Source: Pacificimonas sp963710205 (GTDB lineage: Bacteria; Pseudomonadota; Alphaproteobacteria; Sphingomonadales; Sphingomonadaceae). Taken from it: a stretch of 64,000 nucleotides of DNA. Below are positions 1 through 8,609 of this stretch, one piece after another. Position 1 is the first letter of the stretch. Every line of letters begins with the position of its first letter. The notes under the pieces are model-generated. The model did no database searches. It saw only the letters and a list, made by a program, of their open reading frames with translations, and had not been told where the DNA came from. The DNA lies in assembly GCA_963710205.1 (NCBI GenBank), contig CAVPZG010000001.1, positions 186,001 through 250,000 of the forward strand. The letters are read 5' to 3'. Both the position numbers and the translations under genes were made by a program.

Positions 1-842
1 CGAAAAAGCGCGGTCATACGCTCGACATCGTCAATACGCTGCGCGTTTACATGAACATCACCTCGCACCGTCCGGAAGCGTTCTACAATGGTGAAAAGCT
101 GACCGGCTATGACGCCGTCATCCCGCGCATCGGCGCGTCGATCACGCAATATGGCCTGGCCGTGCTGCGTCAGTTCGAGATGATGGGCGTCTGGCCACTC
201 AACGAAAGCGTCGCCATCGGCCGCAGCCGCGACAAGCTGCGTTCGATGCAGATCCTCGCCCGCGAAGGTCTCGGCCTTCCGGTCACCGCCTTCGCGCACG
301 ACCCGAAACAGACGGATGAAGTCCTGAAGATCGCGGGCGGCGCGCCTGTCGTCATCAAGCTTCTCGAAGGCACGCAGGGCATCGGCGTCGTTCTCGGTGA
401 TACCGAACGCTCCGCGCGCTCCGTCATCGAGGCGTTTCGGGGGGCCAATGTGAACATTCTGGTGCAGGAGTTCATCAAGGAGGCGGGCTCGACGGACCTC
501 CGCGTCTTCGTCGTCGGCGGCAAGGTCGTCGGCACCATGATGCGCACCGGCGCGGAGGGCGACTTCCGCTCCAATCTTCACAGGGGCGGCAGCGCCAAGA
601 CGGTGAAAATCACACCAGAGGAGCGCTCGACCGCGATCCGCGCGGCAAAGAAGATGGGCCTCAACGTCTGCGGCGTGGACATGCTCCGCTCCAACCACGG
701 CCCCGTCATCATGGAGGTGAATTCCTCCCCCGGCCTCGAAGGCATTGAAGGCGCGACCGGCAAGGACATTGCAGGCCAGATCATCGAGTATATCGAGGCA
801 AACGCGAAACCGAACGCCACGCGGACAAAGGGGAAAGGGTGA
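1..842 (+). CDS. rimK: RimK-type alpha-L-glutamate ligase (5' partial)
   Basis: ATP-grasp ligase of the RimK family, which adds glutamate residues to the C-terminus of ribosomal protein S6. The reading frame is open to the left edge: codons from position 3 (KKRGHTLDIVN...VYMNI) align in register with the E. coli RimK N-terminal region, so the first internal ATG at 51 is not the true start and the N-terminus lies outside the window. Visible family segments are AVIPRIG, LNESVAI, DKLRSMQ, EGTQGIGVVL (the ATP-grasp loop), GDFRSNLHRGG and the metal-binding end VIMEVNSSPGLEGIE. The stop overlaps the trmD start by four bases (GTGA), so the two are translationally coupled. Function is confident from family similarity; the exact substrate is inferred. 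Confidence 0.93.
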   Translation, partial: KKRGHTLDIVNTLRVYMNITSHRPEAFYNGEKLTGYDAVIPRIGASITQYGLAVLRQFEMMGVWPLNESVAIGRSRDKLRSMQILAREGLGLPVTAFAHDPKQTDEVLKIAGGAPVVIKLLEGTQGIGVVLGDTERSARSVIEAFRGANVNILVQEFIKEAGSTDLRVFVVGGKVVGTMMRTGAEGDFRSNLHRGGSAKTVKITPEERSTAIRAAKKMGLNVCGVDMLRSNHGPVIMEVNSSPGLEGIEGATGKDIAGQIIEYIEANAKPNATRTKGKG

Positions 843-1579
843 GCTTTCACGCCCAAATCCTCACGCTCTACCCCGACATGTTCCCCGGCCCGCTCGGCGC
901 ATCGCTGGCGGGACGGGCTCTCGCGGACGGGACATGGTCGCTCGACACCATCCAGATTCGTGATTTTGCCGACGACAGGCACCGCTCCGTCGATGACACG
1001 CCTGCGGGCGGCGGGGCGGGGATGGTCCTCAGGGCCGATGTGCTGGGGCGGGCGGTGGATCATGCCGTCGCCGCCCAGCCTGGCGCGCGCCTTCTCCACA
1101 TGAGCCCACGCGGGACGCCGCTCACGCAGGCCCGTGTCCGCAACCTTGCCGCCGGATCCGGCGTCACCATCCTCTGCGGGCGGTTCGAGGGCGTCGATCA
1201 GCGCCTGCTCGATGCGCGCGCTATCGAAGAGGTAAGCATTGGCGACTATATTCTCTCGGGCGGAGAGCTGGGGGCCATGGTCCTCCTCGATGCTTGCGTT
1301 CGGCTGCTCCCCGGAGTAATGGGCGCAACGCTGAGCGGCGAGGACGAATCGTTCGAAAACGGTCTTCTCGAATATCCGCACTACACCCGACCACAGGAGT
1401 GGGAAGGGCGCACGATCCCCGAAGTGCTGCGATCGGGGGATCATGCGCGCATCGCGGCGTGGCGTGAAAACGCGGCCCGCGAAATCACACGGCTAAGGCG
1501 GCCGGACCTTTGGGAACGTCATTCGGGCGTTCGGGTCGGGTCGCCCTCTGGTGCGCGGCGCGAGAAGAAAGACGAATGA
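839..1579 (+). CDS. trmD: tRNA (guanine-N1-)-methyltransferase
   Basis: TrmD methylates G37 of tRNAs, next to the anticodon, using S-adenosylmethionine, and prevents +1 frameshifting. The 246-residue product has the family's trefoil-knot segments: VDDTPAGGGAGMV (51-63), GRFEGVDQR (114-122), GDYILSGGEL (135-144) and LLPGV, followed by ENGLLEYPHYTRP. The start is a GTG at 839 inside the rimK stop region; this gives the family-typical N-terminus FHAQILTLYPDMFPG. rplS starts one base after the trmD stop, so rimK, trmD and rplS form one operon. rimM and rpsP, which usually precede trmD, are not in the window. Confidence 0.97.
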   Translation: MSFHAQILTLYPDMFPGPLGASLAGRALADGTWSLDTIQIRDFADDRHRSVDDTPAGGGAGMVLRADVLGRAVDHAVAAQPGARLLHMSPRGTPLTQARVRNLAAGSGVTILCGRFEGVDQRLLDARAIEEVSIGDYILSGGELGAMVLLDACVRLLPGVMGATLSGEDESFENGLLEYPHYTRPQEWEGRTIPEVLRSGDHARIAAWRENAAREITRLRRPDLWERHSGVRVGSPSGARREKKDE

Positions 1580-1580
1580 G

Positions 1581-2036
1581 ATGAACCTCATCCAGCAGAT
1601 CAATGCCGAACAGGTAAAGAAGCACGAAGGTGCGAAAGATATTCCCGATTTCCGCGCTGGCGACACGCTGCGCGTCGGCGTCCGCGTCGTGGAGGGTGAG
1701 CGCAAGCGCATCCAGTATTTCGAGGGCGTCGTGATCGCGCGTTCGAATCGCGGCATCAACTCCAATTTCACGATGCGGAAAGTGTCGTTCGGCGAGGGCG
1801 TCGAGCGCGTGTTCCCGCTGTACAGCCCAAATGTCGATTCCATCGAATTGAAACGTCGCGGTGTCGTCCGCCGCGCAAAGCTTTACTATCTGCGTGGGCG
1901 TAGCGGTAAGTCCGCACGTATTGCCGAGCGCCGCCTCGATCAGAAGAAGACCGTTGGCGACATGGTGCCCGATGCCAGTGCATCGGACGCGCAGAAGCAG
2001 GCTGCGGTCGAGAAAATCAAGGCCGCAACCGAGTAG
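1581..2036 (+). CDS. rplS: 50S ribosomal protein L19
   Basis: L19 sits at the 30S-50S interface. I place the start at ATG 1581, one base after the trmD stop, because it gives the family N-terminus MNLIQQINAEQ; an in-frame start 30 bases upstream would lie inside trmD. The core (FRAGDTLRV, RIQYFEGVVIAR, FTMRKVSFGEGVER, FPLYSP) fills about residues 1-115. A further 35 or so residues, alanine-rich and charged (ending AAVEKIKAATE), extend past the length of E. coli L19. Such tails occur in alphaproteobacterial L19 and are probably disordered. A strong terminator follows. Confidence 0.97.
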   Translation: MNLIQQINAEQVKKHEGAKDIPDFRAGDTLRVGVRVVEGERKRIQYFEGVVIARSNRGINSNFTMRKVSFGEGVERVFPLYSPNVDSIELKRRGVVRRAKLYYLRGRSGKSARIAERRLDQKKTVGDMVPDASASDAQKQAAVEKIKAATE

Positions 2037-2055
2037 ACGCCTGCGCGGAGCTTTG

Positions 2056-2098
2056 AAAAAGGGCCGGTCCTGCTTTCGGGCAGGGCCGGCCCTTTTTT
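2056..2098 (+). terminator. Rho-independent terminator after rplS
   Basis: A 13-bp stem (2061-2073 with 2080-2092, one G-U pair) with a short TTTCGG-type loop is followed directly by six T residues (2093-2098) and preceded by five A. It lies 20 bases after the rplS stop and should end the rimK-trmD-rplS transcript. The remaining ~300 bases up to 2401 show no convincing gene. Confidence 0.92.
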
Positions 2099-2401
2099 AT
2101 GAAATGGCAGCCTGTGCCTCTAATCCCTCCCGAAAGGGATCACAAGGTCACCGCCGCGCCCCGCGTTTCCCCATCGCTCGCGGTAAAGCCGCCGCGCGGC
2201 CGGCATCATCAGAAGCGATGCGGCATGGGACCTGATGCACGCCAATACTGACCGATTCGTTCTGATGGCCAGCGAAAGCCGCTGCGCTGGCCCGTCAGAC
2301 ATTTTGACCCGCATCGACCCAACTGTCATGACGTTCAACCTGCGCCGGATATAGGTCATCTGTACATAGGACGGCGCAGAACACGGATTGAGGACATAGT
2401 C

Positions 2402-3379
2402 ATGAAAACGACGCGCGCGATTATCCATGAACATGGCGGCAGTGACGTCATCCAGTGGGAAGATGCCGACCTGCCCGCACCCGGTCCTGGCGAGGCGCTG
2501 ATGCGGAACGAGGCGGTTGGCCTCAACATGATTGACACCTACCATCGGCGCGGCATCTATCCGGCGCAACTACCGTCCGGCCTGGGCGTGGAAGCGGCAG
2601 GCGTCGTCGAGGCGGTCGGCGAGGGCGTGACGAATGTGAAGGCGGGCGACCGTGTCGTGACCTTCGGACCGACCCTTGGCGCCTATGCGACCGCACGCAT
2701 TCTGCCTGCCGCGCAACTGTTCCCGCTGCCGGACCCAATATCTTTCGAGACCGCCGCCGCCATTTTCCTGAAGGGGTGCACTGCGGAATTCCTGATCGAA
2801 CGGTGCGGCAGGGTGAAGGCCGGCTGGCCCGTTCTCGTCCATGCTGCCGCCGGTGCGACCGGGCTACTCCTCGTACAGTGGCTGAAACATATCGGCGCGA
2901 CGGTGATCGGCACGGTCAGTACGAAGGAGAAGGCGGAAGCGGCACGGGCGGCCGGGGCGGACCATGTCATATTCTACACCGAACAAGACGTTGCGCCGCG
3001 CGTCCGCGACCTTACCGGCGGTCAGGGTGTGAACGTCGTTTTCGACGGCATTGGCCTCGCCACATGGGAGGCCTCGCTCGACAGCCTCGCAAGGCGGGGC
3101 CTCCTCGTCAGCTTCGGCAACGCCAGCGCACCCGTCGGTGAGAAAGACTTTGGCGTTCTCGCGCGGAAAGGCTCCCTCTTCGCCACCCGCCCGACCCTGT
3201 TCGACTATTATGCCGACGCTGAAGAAGCGAGAGCGGGTGCGGCGCGGGTATTCGACTTGGTGGCGAAGGGTGTCCTCAAGGTCGAAATCGGCCAGCGTTA
3301 CAGGCTGACCGACGCGGCAAAGGCGCATGACGACCTGCAGGGCAGGAAAACCATCGGCTCGACATTGCTGACGCCTTAA
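2402..3379 (+). CDS. NADPH:quinone oxidoreductase (zeta-crystallin family)
   Basis: Zinc-independent medium-chain dehydrogenase/reductase of the QOR type, expected to reduce quinones with NADPH in the cytoplasm. The 325-residue product is full length. An N-terminal GroES-like fold (about 1-125) carries YHRRGIYPAQLPSGLGVEAAG, typical of quinone oxidoreductases. The Rossmann domain follows, with the glycine motif HAAAGATG (147-154) and GADHVIFY further on. The ATG at 2402 is the first good start. It stands alone, downstream of the rplS terminator. Similar proteins may act on other enones, so the substrate is uncertain. Confidence 0.88.
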   Translation: MKTTRAIIHEHGGSDVIQWEDADLPAPGPGEALMRNEAVGLNMIDTYHRRGIYPAQLPSGLGVEAAGVVEAVGEGVTNVKAGDRVVTFGPTLGAYATARILPAAQLFPLPDPISFETAAAIFLKGCTAEFLIERCGRVKAGWPVLVHAAAGATGLLLVQWLKHIGATVIGTVSTKEKAEAARAAGADHVIFYTEQDVAPRVRDLTGGQGVNVVFDGIGLATWEASLDSLARRGLLVSFGNASAPVGEKDFGVLARKGSLFATRPTLFDYYADAEEARAGAARVFDLVAKGVLKVEIGQRYRLTDAAKAHDDLQGRKTIGSTLLTP

Positions 3380-3433
3380 CGCGGGCTCCGGGCGCGGAAG
3401 ATCGTGGCACGGGGCCATCGCGGCCTGACGGTT
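3380..3433. other. Gap after quinone oxidoreductase, nothing else recognised
   Basis: Together with the possible remnant at 3435-3700 this makes up the 350-base interval before degP. No terminator with a U-tract, tRNA or promoter was recognised in it. Confidence 0.4.
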
Positions 3434-3434
3434 T

Positions 3435-3700
3435 TCACTCTCCGTTTTTGACCGGCATCATCCATTCCTCGCGCAGCTTCGATGACAGTGAAGGCGCGGC
3501 GAGCAGCGTCGTCGACCTACACGGTATCAGCCAAAAAATGCTGCGCAGCATTTCGTGCAGCATAAGGAAGGTCACGTCGCGGAAAATCGCGTCCGCCCAA
3601 TGATATGGGCGTAAATTTCGACGAAGACGCCACGGTCGTCCGCGGTAGAATCGACGGCTCTAGGCTCCATCGCTGCGAACTGTTCGAACTCGACCGGTAG
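3435..3700 (-). pseudogene. Possible decayed gene remnant downstream of degP
   Basis: On the minus strand, one frame reads PVEFEQFAAMEPRAVDS then TADDRGVFVEIYAH before stopping near 3571. An overlapping frame carries on with PYHWADAIFRDVTFLMLHEM and ends KLREEWMMPVKNGE at a stop at 3435-3437. The switch from one plausible coding frame to another around 3600 looks like a frameshifted fragment, but I do not recognise the family and the stretch is short. It fills most of the 350-base gap between the quinone oxidoreductase gene and degP. Low confidence: chance open frames are common in DNA this rich in GC. Confidence 0.25.
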
Positions 3701-3701
3701 C

Positions 3702-3726
3702 GGCGGCGCGGATGAACCGCGCCGCC
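3702..3726 (-). terminator. GC-rich hairpin just after degP
   Basis: A perfect 10-bp inverted repeat (3702-3711 with 3717-3726, 5-base loop ATGAA) lies 8 bases beyond the degP stop. There is no T-run after it on either strand, so it may be a weak or factor-dependent terminator or an RNA-stabilising 3' end. Confidence 0.4.
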
Positions 3727-3733
3727 AATTGTC

Positions 3734-5296
3734 CTATTCGTCCTCGGCAGCCATCATTTCGACACCGACAAAACCGGGCTGCGGGGCATTCCGCAGTTTC
3801 ACGAACATCGCCACCGTTTTCCGGCCCGCCTTCCTTGCCTCCTCGACGGCAGCGGCAGCCTCTGCCGGTGTACGTGTCGGTTTGCCATTGATCGACACGA
3901 TGATCGCGCCGCGTCCGATGCCTTTCCTGGCCGCATCACTGCGACTGTTGACACCGGCGACCACGACGCCGCTGATATCGTTATCAAGGCGCAGCTGCTG
4001 ACGGATTTCCGGCGTCAGTTCGGCAAGTGTGATGCCAAGCGACTGCCGCGCCATTTCACGGCCAGGCGCTTCGGGTGCTTCGACATCGGGTTCACTACTG
4101 CCGTTGGCGGCGATCTGGTTTTCCGCCGGGCGTTCACCAAGGGTCGCGCTGACTTTGACGCGCTTGCCGCTCCGGATCAGTTCGATCGGCACTTTGCTCC
4201 CAATGGCGCTGTTCGCCACCAGGAAGCTGAGCGTGTTCTGCTTGTCGACCGTCTGGCCATTCACCTTGACGATGACATCGCCCTGCCTGATCCCGGCCTT
4301 CGCACCCGGGCCGCCGTCCTCGACGCTCGCGACGATCTCGCCCTTGTCTTCGGGTATACCGAAGGCCTCGGCAATTTCGTCGGTAATGGGCTGAATGGAC
4401 ACACCCAGATAACCGCGGCGGACGCGGCCCATGTTTTTCAGCTGGTTGATGACTGGCTCAGCTTGGCTGGCGGGCACGGCGAAACCGATGCCGACATTGC
4501 CGCCCGTCGGCGTAATGATGGCGCTGTTGACGCCGATGACATTGCCGCTGAGGTCGAACATCGGACCACCCGAGTTCCCTTGGTTGATGCTCGCGTCGGT
4601 CTGAATGTACCGGCCAAACTGGCTGGCATTGCGATCGAGCGCCGAGACGATGCCGGCCGTGACCGTGCCGCCCAGGCCGAAGGGATTGCCGATGGCGACG
4701 ACCCAGTCACCAACCCGGACGCCGTCCGAATTGCCGAAACGAACATAGGGCAGATTATCGCCGTCGATCTTCAGGAGCGCGAGATCGCTGAGCGGATCCC
4801 GGCCAATGATCTTTGCGTCATATTCCTGCTCGTCGGACAGGATGACCGTGATCGTGTCGACTGGCTTGTCGCCGCTGCGGGCCGTGACCACATGATTGTT
4901 CGTTACGATGTAGCCATCAGGCGAAATGATGAAGCCCGATCCGAGTGAACTCGCCTCGCGCGTTTCTGGTTCGGCGTCCTCCTGGTCCTGCTCGAACTGG
5001 CGGAAGATATCAGGTACGCCCCGCCCAAATCCCGGGAACGGCGAGCGGCGTACCTCTACCTGCTGCGTTGTCGAGATATTGACAACGGCAGGCTGCAGAC
5101 GCGCAGCCAGATCAGCGAAGCTGCCAGGGGCGCCGCCAGGAGGCATGGCCTGTTGCACGGCGGCTGGTGTGTTCTGCGGCGCTTCGGTTTGCGCCTGGCC
5201 GGGTGCCTGCAATGCCAGCGTAGCGGCGCTTCCAAAAAGGAGGCCTGCGGCAACATAACTGCCCAGCGTCATGGTGGCGGTGCGGAGTTTCTGCAT
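3734..5296 (-). CDS. degP: DegP/HtrA-type periplasmic serine protease (Do family)
   Basis: Envelope quality-control protease and chaperone. The 520-residue product starts with a signal peptide (MQKLRTATMTLGSYVAAGLL... to about residue 36, ending GQAQ). The trypsin-like domain has His135 in TNNHVV, Asp171 in SDLALLKID and Ser242 in GNSGGP, a complete catalytic triad. Two PDZ domains follow at about 290-380 and 415-510. It is the last gene of hflK-hflC-DUF2065-degP. A protease downstream of hflKC is common in proteobacteria and links FtsH regulation with periplasmic proteolysis. Confidence 0.96.
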   Translation of the reverse strand: MQKLRTATMTLGSYVAAGLLFGSAATLALQAPGQAQTEAPQNTPAAVQQAMPPGGAPGSFADLAARLQPAVVNISTTQQVEVRRSPFPGFGRGVPDIFRQFEQDQEDAEPETREASSLGSGFIISPDGYIVTNNHVVTARSGDKPVDTITVILSDEQEYDAKIIGRDPLSDLALLKIDGDNLPYVRFGNSDGVRVGDWVVAIGNPFGLGGTVTAGIVSALDRNASQFGRYIQTDASINQGNSGGPMFDLSGNVIGVNSAIITPTGGNVGIGFAVPASQAEPVINQLKNMGRVRRGYLGVSIQPITDEIAEAFGIPEDKGEIVASVEDGGPGAKAGIRQGDVIVKVNGQTVDKQNTLSFLVANSAIGSKVPIELIRSGKRVKVSATLGERPAENQIAANGSSEPDVEAPEAPGREMARQSLGITLAELTPEIRQQLRLDNDISGVVVAGVNSRSDAARKGIGRGAIIVSINGKPTRTPAEAAAAVEEARKAGRKTVAMFVKLRNAPQPGFVGVEMMAAEDE

Positions 5297-5354
5297 CTGA
5301 GTTGAAATTCCCGTCTGTTATTCATTCATGTCAAACGCGGCTGGCGCGTGGGGG

Positions 5355-5537
5355 TTACAACATCGTCGCCAGCACGACCAGCGCGCCCGCTGCGAACACA
5401 GCCGCTCCCGCCAGCCTAACATTTCGCTCCGGCATGGCGAAAAGCGCTTCTGCCGCTTTTTTCATGGCATCGGGGAACAGCGCATAGGCAGCGCCCTCAA
5501 ATGCCATGGCCAGGCCGATCGCGACGATCAGATTCAC
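5355..5537 (-). CDS. DUF2065 family small membrane protein (YjeT-like)
   Basis: A 60-residue protein with two hydrophobic segments (about 3-20 and 40-58) around a short polar stretch (MKKAAEALFAMPERNVR). Length, layout and position directly after hflC match the DUF2065/YjeT family, usually encoded beside hflKC. No biochemical role is established. It starts 7 bases after the hflC stop, which implies co-translation. Confidence 0.85.
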   Translation of the reverse strand: MNLIVAIGLAMAFEGAAYALFPDAMKKAAEALFAMPERNVRLAGAAVFAAGALVVLATML

Positions 5538-5544
5538 TTACGCG

Positions 5545-6387
5545 TTACCGCCTCACGTTCCCCTGAAACTGCTCAAGGAATTCATTTTCGGGTGACAGCA
5601 CCATGGAGGCGTTGCCGTCCTTGAAGGCCTCTTCATAGGCCTGCATGGCGCGGTAGAATTCATAGAACTGCTCGTCACGGCCAAAACTGTCGGCATAGAT
5701 TTTCGCCGCCTCGGCATCCGCTTCCGCGCGGATTACCCGCGCCTGCCGATCGCCCTCAGCGCGGATGCGCCGCGCCTCCTGCTCACGGGCTGTCCGCATG
5801 CGGGTGAACGCAGCTTCCAGCGGCTGTCCCGGCGGCAGGTCGGCGCGCTTGATTCTCACGTCGATGATTTCCGCGCCGTAGTTGGCAGCGGAAGGTTCGA
5901 CCGCCTTTGCGATCGTCGCCATCAGGTCGGCACGTTCGGGGCTGAGGAGTGCCGCGAAGGTCTGGCGACCCAGTTCGTTCCTGAGCCGTGATGTGAGGAT
6001 CTGGCCAAGCTCGTCGGCGGCGCGGGCTTCCGTCCCGACCGCCTGGTACATCCGCAGCGGATCTGTCACGCGGAACCGTGCGAAGGCATCGACAACGACG
6101 CGAAGCTGATCCGTCGACAGCACGGTCTGCGGCTGCATGTTCAGATCCTGCACGCGTTTGTCGATATAGACGACATCCTCAATGAACGGGATTTTCAGGT
6201 TGATGCCCGCTGCCGTGCGGCCATAGGCGTCATCCGGGTCATAGGCATTGATGATGCGGACAGGTTCGCCCAGCCGCGTGACAATCGCCTGCTGCGTTTC
6301 GGTAACCGTGAACGTACTTGTCGCCACCAGGATCAGCGCGGCAAATAATATTCCCAAGAGGATGATGGGGTTTTTCAGGCTCATCAC
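5545..6387 (-). CDS. hflC: HflC, SPFH/prohibitin-family regulator of FtsH
   Basis: HflC forms with HflK a large periplasmic-facing cage around the membrane protease FtsH and tunes its activity. The 280-residue product has an N-terminal membrane anchor (about residues 7-25) followed by the SPFH domain beginning FTVTETQQAIVTRLGEP. A long helical region rich in Arg, Ala and Glu (REQEARRIRAEGDRQARVIR) is typical of HflC. Its start overlaps the hflK stop by 4 bases, so the pair is made in fixed ratio. Confidence 0.96.
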   Translation of the reverse strand: MMSLKNPIILLGILFAALILVATSTFTVTETQQAIVTRLGEPVRIINAYDPDDAYGRTAAGINLKIPFIEDVVYIDKRVQDLNMQPQTVLSTDQLRVVVDAFARFRVTDPLRMYQAVGTEARAADELGQILTSRLRNELGRQTFAALLSPERADLMATIAKAVEPSAANYGAEIIDVRIKRADLPPGQPLEAAFTRMRTAREQEARRIRAEGDRQARVIRAEADAEAAKIYADSFGRDEQFYEFYRAMQAYEEAFKDGNASMVLSPENEFLEQFQGNVRR

Positions 6388-7466
6388 TGGCCTCCCTGCG
6401 CCGGCGCGGCAGCGGGGGCCGCCCTGCGCCTGTTGATTTCAGGCAGCGGCAGATAGGGCACGACCCCGTCAGCCTCCAAAATGGTCTTGTCGACCTTGCC
6501 AAGCACCTTTTCCATGGTTTCATAGTACATGCGCTTGCGCGTCACGTCGGGCGCAAGGCGATATTGTTCATAGACGGCATCGAATGCCGCCGACTGACCA
6601 CGCGCCTGTGCGACCAGTTGCTGATTATAGGCGCGCGCCTGGTTCATCAGGCTTTCCGCATCCTGCTGCGCCGAGCTAACGTCCTTGAAGGCGTCATCGA
6701 CGGCGGCGGGCGGGTCGGCCTGACGAATATCGACACCGACAACATCGACGCCCGCGCGGTACTGGTCGAGCAGCGCCTGCGTGCGTGACCGAACCTCTGC
6801 GGCGACCTGTTCACGCTGCGGCCCGATGGCGGCGTCCAGCTCGACGCTGGCGATGACCGAGCGCATTGCGGATTCCGCCGTTTCCTTGATCGTCCCTTCA
6901 GGATTGGCAATCTGGAACAGGAAGAGTTCAGGATCCTTGATCTTCCAGCGCACCTGATAGGCGATGTCGATGATGTTCTGGTCGCTCGTCAGCATCAGGT
7001 TCTGGTTGTTGGGACTGTCGGAACCGATGGCGATCGTGGAGACCTGCTCCACCTTTGGCTTCGTGACCGTCACAATGGGCGCGGGCCATTTGAAATGCGT
7101 GCCGGGCGTCGTCGTTTTCAGATAACGTCCGAACATCTGTTCGACCCCGCGCTCGTCTGGCTCGACCCGGTAGATCGACGTCGCCGCCGCCCAGACGATG
7201 ACCAGAACCGCGATGATCCAGCTCCAGGGCAGCGACTTGCGCGTACCCGTGCCACCACCGCCCGGCAGGCCGGAGCGCAACCGTTCCTGACTGCGTTTTA
7301 TAAAGTCGTCGAAATCCGCAGAACCGCCGCCAGACGATCTGCCGCCTTCACCGCCAGAGGGTTTCTGCCCCCAGGGGTTTTTGGGGCCATCGCCGCCCTT
7401 TCCGCCGGAGCCGCCACTGCCCCAGGGGTTCTTCGGTTTGTCGCCGTCGTTATTTTGCCAAGGCAT
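6384..7466 (-). CDS. hflK: HflK, SPFH/prohibitin-family partner of HflC
   Basis: Partner of HflC in the FtsH-regulating complex. The 360-residue product has a glycine- and proline-rich N-terminus with repeated PKNPWG segments (about 1-75). One transmembrane helix follows (about 80-98, SWIIAVLVIVWAAATSIY), then the SPFH domain (RVEPDERGVEQMFGRY onward) and a coiled-coil tail. A low-complexity N-terminus before the anchor is normal for HflK. It is the first gene of the operon; the promoter should lie in the 105-base divergent gap shared with mrp. Confidence 0.96.
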   Translation of the reverse strand: MPWQNNDGDKPKNPWGSGGSGGKGGDGPKNPWGQKPSGGEGGRSSGGGSADFDDFIKRSQERLRSGLPGGGGTGTRKSLPWSWIIAVLVIVWAAATSIYRVEPDERGVEQMFGRYLKTTTPGTHFKWPAPIVTVTKPKVEQVSTIAIGSDSPNNQNLMLTSDQNIIDIAYQVRWKIKDPELFLFQIANPEGTIKETAESAMRSVIASVELDAAIGPQREQVAAEVRSRTQALLDQYRAGVDVVGVDIRQADPPAAVDDAFKDVSSAQQDAESLMNQARAYNQQLVAQARGQSAAFDAVYEQYRLAPDVTRKRMYYETMEKVLGKVDKTILEADGVVPYLPLPEINRRRAAPAAAPAQGGQ

Positions 7467-7571
7467 CCAAGCCCTTTCCCGCCCTTACGTTCATCAATTC
7501 CCCACCTATATACGAACGCCCCGCGCGCTTTCCTATAGGTGCGCCCATATTGACCAGAAGGACCACCGCAG

Positions 7572-8609
7572 ATGGATGAAACCGCGCTCAGGCAAAGGCT
7601 GGCGGGGATCGCCGATCCCAGGGGCGGCGATCTTCTGGGCACGGGCCGCGTCAGCGGCCTCACCATGCGCGGCGGCACGCCTGGATTCGTTCTCGACATC
7701 GGCGGCCTCTCGAAAGACGAACTGGCGGAACTGCGGGCGAAACTGGATACCGCGTTGCCCGCAGCCCGTATCATTACCACGCAGCAGGGGGCGGCGCCGA
7801 AAACGTCACAGCCACCTCGACAGCCGCATGAACAGCCCGCAGCAGCGTTGCCAGACGTCAGACATATCGTCGCCATCGCTTCGGGGAAGGGCGGGGTTGG
7901 CAAGTCCACCATCGCCGTCAATCTGGCCGTCGCCATGGCCGCCGAAGGGTTGAGGGTCGGCCTGCTGGACGCCGACATCTATGGCCCGTCCGTCCCGACC
8001 CTGCTTGGCTGCCATGACCGCGCCGAGGGCGAACAGGGCCGCATCCTTCCCATCGAGGCACATGGCGTGAAGGCGCTCAGCATCGCTGCGCTGACGAAAC
8101 CCGGACAGGCGGTCATCTGGCGCGGTCCCATGGCCGCGGCCGCCATGATGCAGATGCTGAACGAGGGCGACTGGGGGCCGCTGGACATCCTCGTCATCGA
8201 TATGCCGCCGGGAACAGGCGACATCCAGCTCAGCCTGGCGCAGAAAATCAAGGGCGCGAAATCGGTGATCGTCTCGACGCCGCAGGATCTCGCGCTGATC
8301 GATGCGGAAAAGGCCATCGCCATGTTCGAAAAGGTGGGCATCCCGATCCTTGGAATTATCGAGAATATGAGCGTCTTCCATTGTCCGGCCTGCGAGACGG
8401 CAACACCCATCTTTGGCGAGGGCGGCGCAAAGGAAACATCAGAGAAGAGGGGCGTTCCCTTCCTGGGATCGGTTCCGCTCACCATGGCGCTTCGGGAAAG
8501 CGCCGACGCGGGAACACCCGCCGTTCTGGGTACGGGCCCTGCGGCCGATGCCATCCGCAGCGCCGCACGCGCGCTTTTGACCGAACTGGAGACGATAGAT
8601 GCCGCTTGA
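7572..8609 (+). CDS. mrp: Mrp/NBP35-family iron-sulfur carrier ATPase
   Basis: Cytosolic P-loop ATPase that carries or transfers Fe-S clusters (ApbC/Mrp group). The 345 residues comprise an N-terminal DUF59/MIP18-like domain (about 1-70), a linker, then the deviant Walker A motif GKGGVGKST (105-113), DADIYGPS, and VIDMPPGTGD. CPAC in SVFHCPACE is the CxxC that binds the bridging cluster in dimers. It is divergent from hflK and overlaps the next gene by 11 bases. Confidence 0.95.
   Translation: MDETALRQRLAGIADPRGGDLLGTGRVSGLTMRGGTPGFVLDIGGLSKDELAELRAKLDTALPAARIITTQQGAAPKTSQPPRQPHEQPAAALPDVRHIVAIASGKGGVGKSTIAVNLAVAMAAEGLRVGLLDADIYGPSVPTLLGCHDRAEGEQGRILPIEAHGVKALSIAALTKPGQAVIWRGPMAAAAMMQMLNEGDWGPLDILVIDMPPGTGDIQLSLAQKIKGAKSVIVSTPQDLALIDAEKAIAMFEKVGIPILGIIENMSVFHCPACETATPIFGEGGAKETSEKRGVPFLGSVPLTMALRESADAGTPAVLGTGPAADAIRSAARALLTELETIDAA

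Noticed and set aside
2120..2569. Minus-strand frame across the gap upstream of the quinone oxidoreductase
   Set aside because: It runs into the N-terminus of a confident gene on the other strand and has no recognisable sequence or ribosome-binding site.
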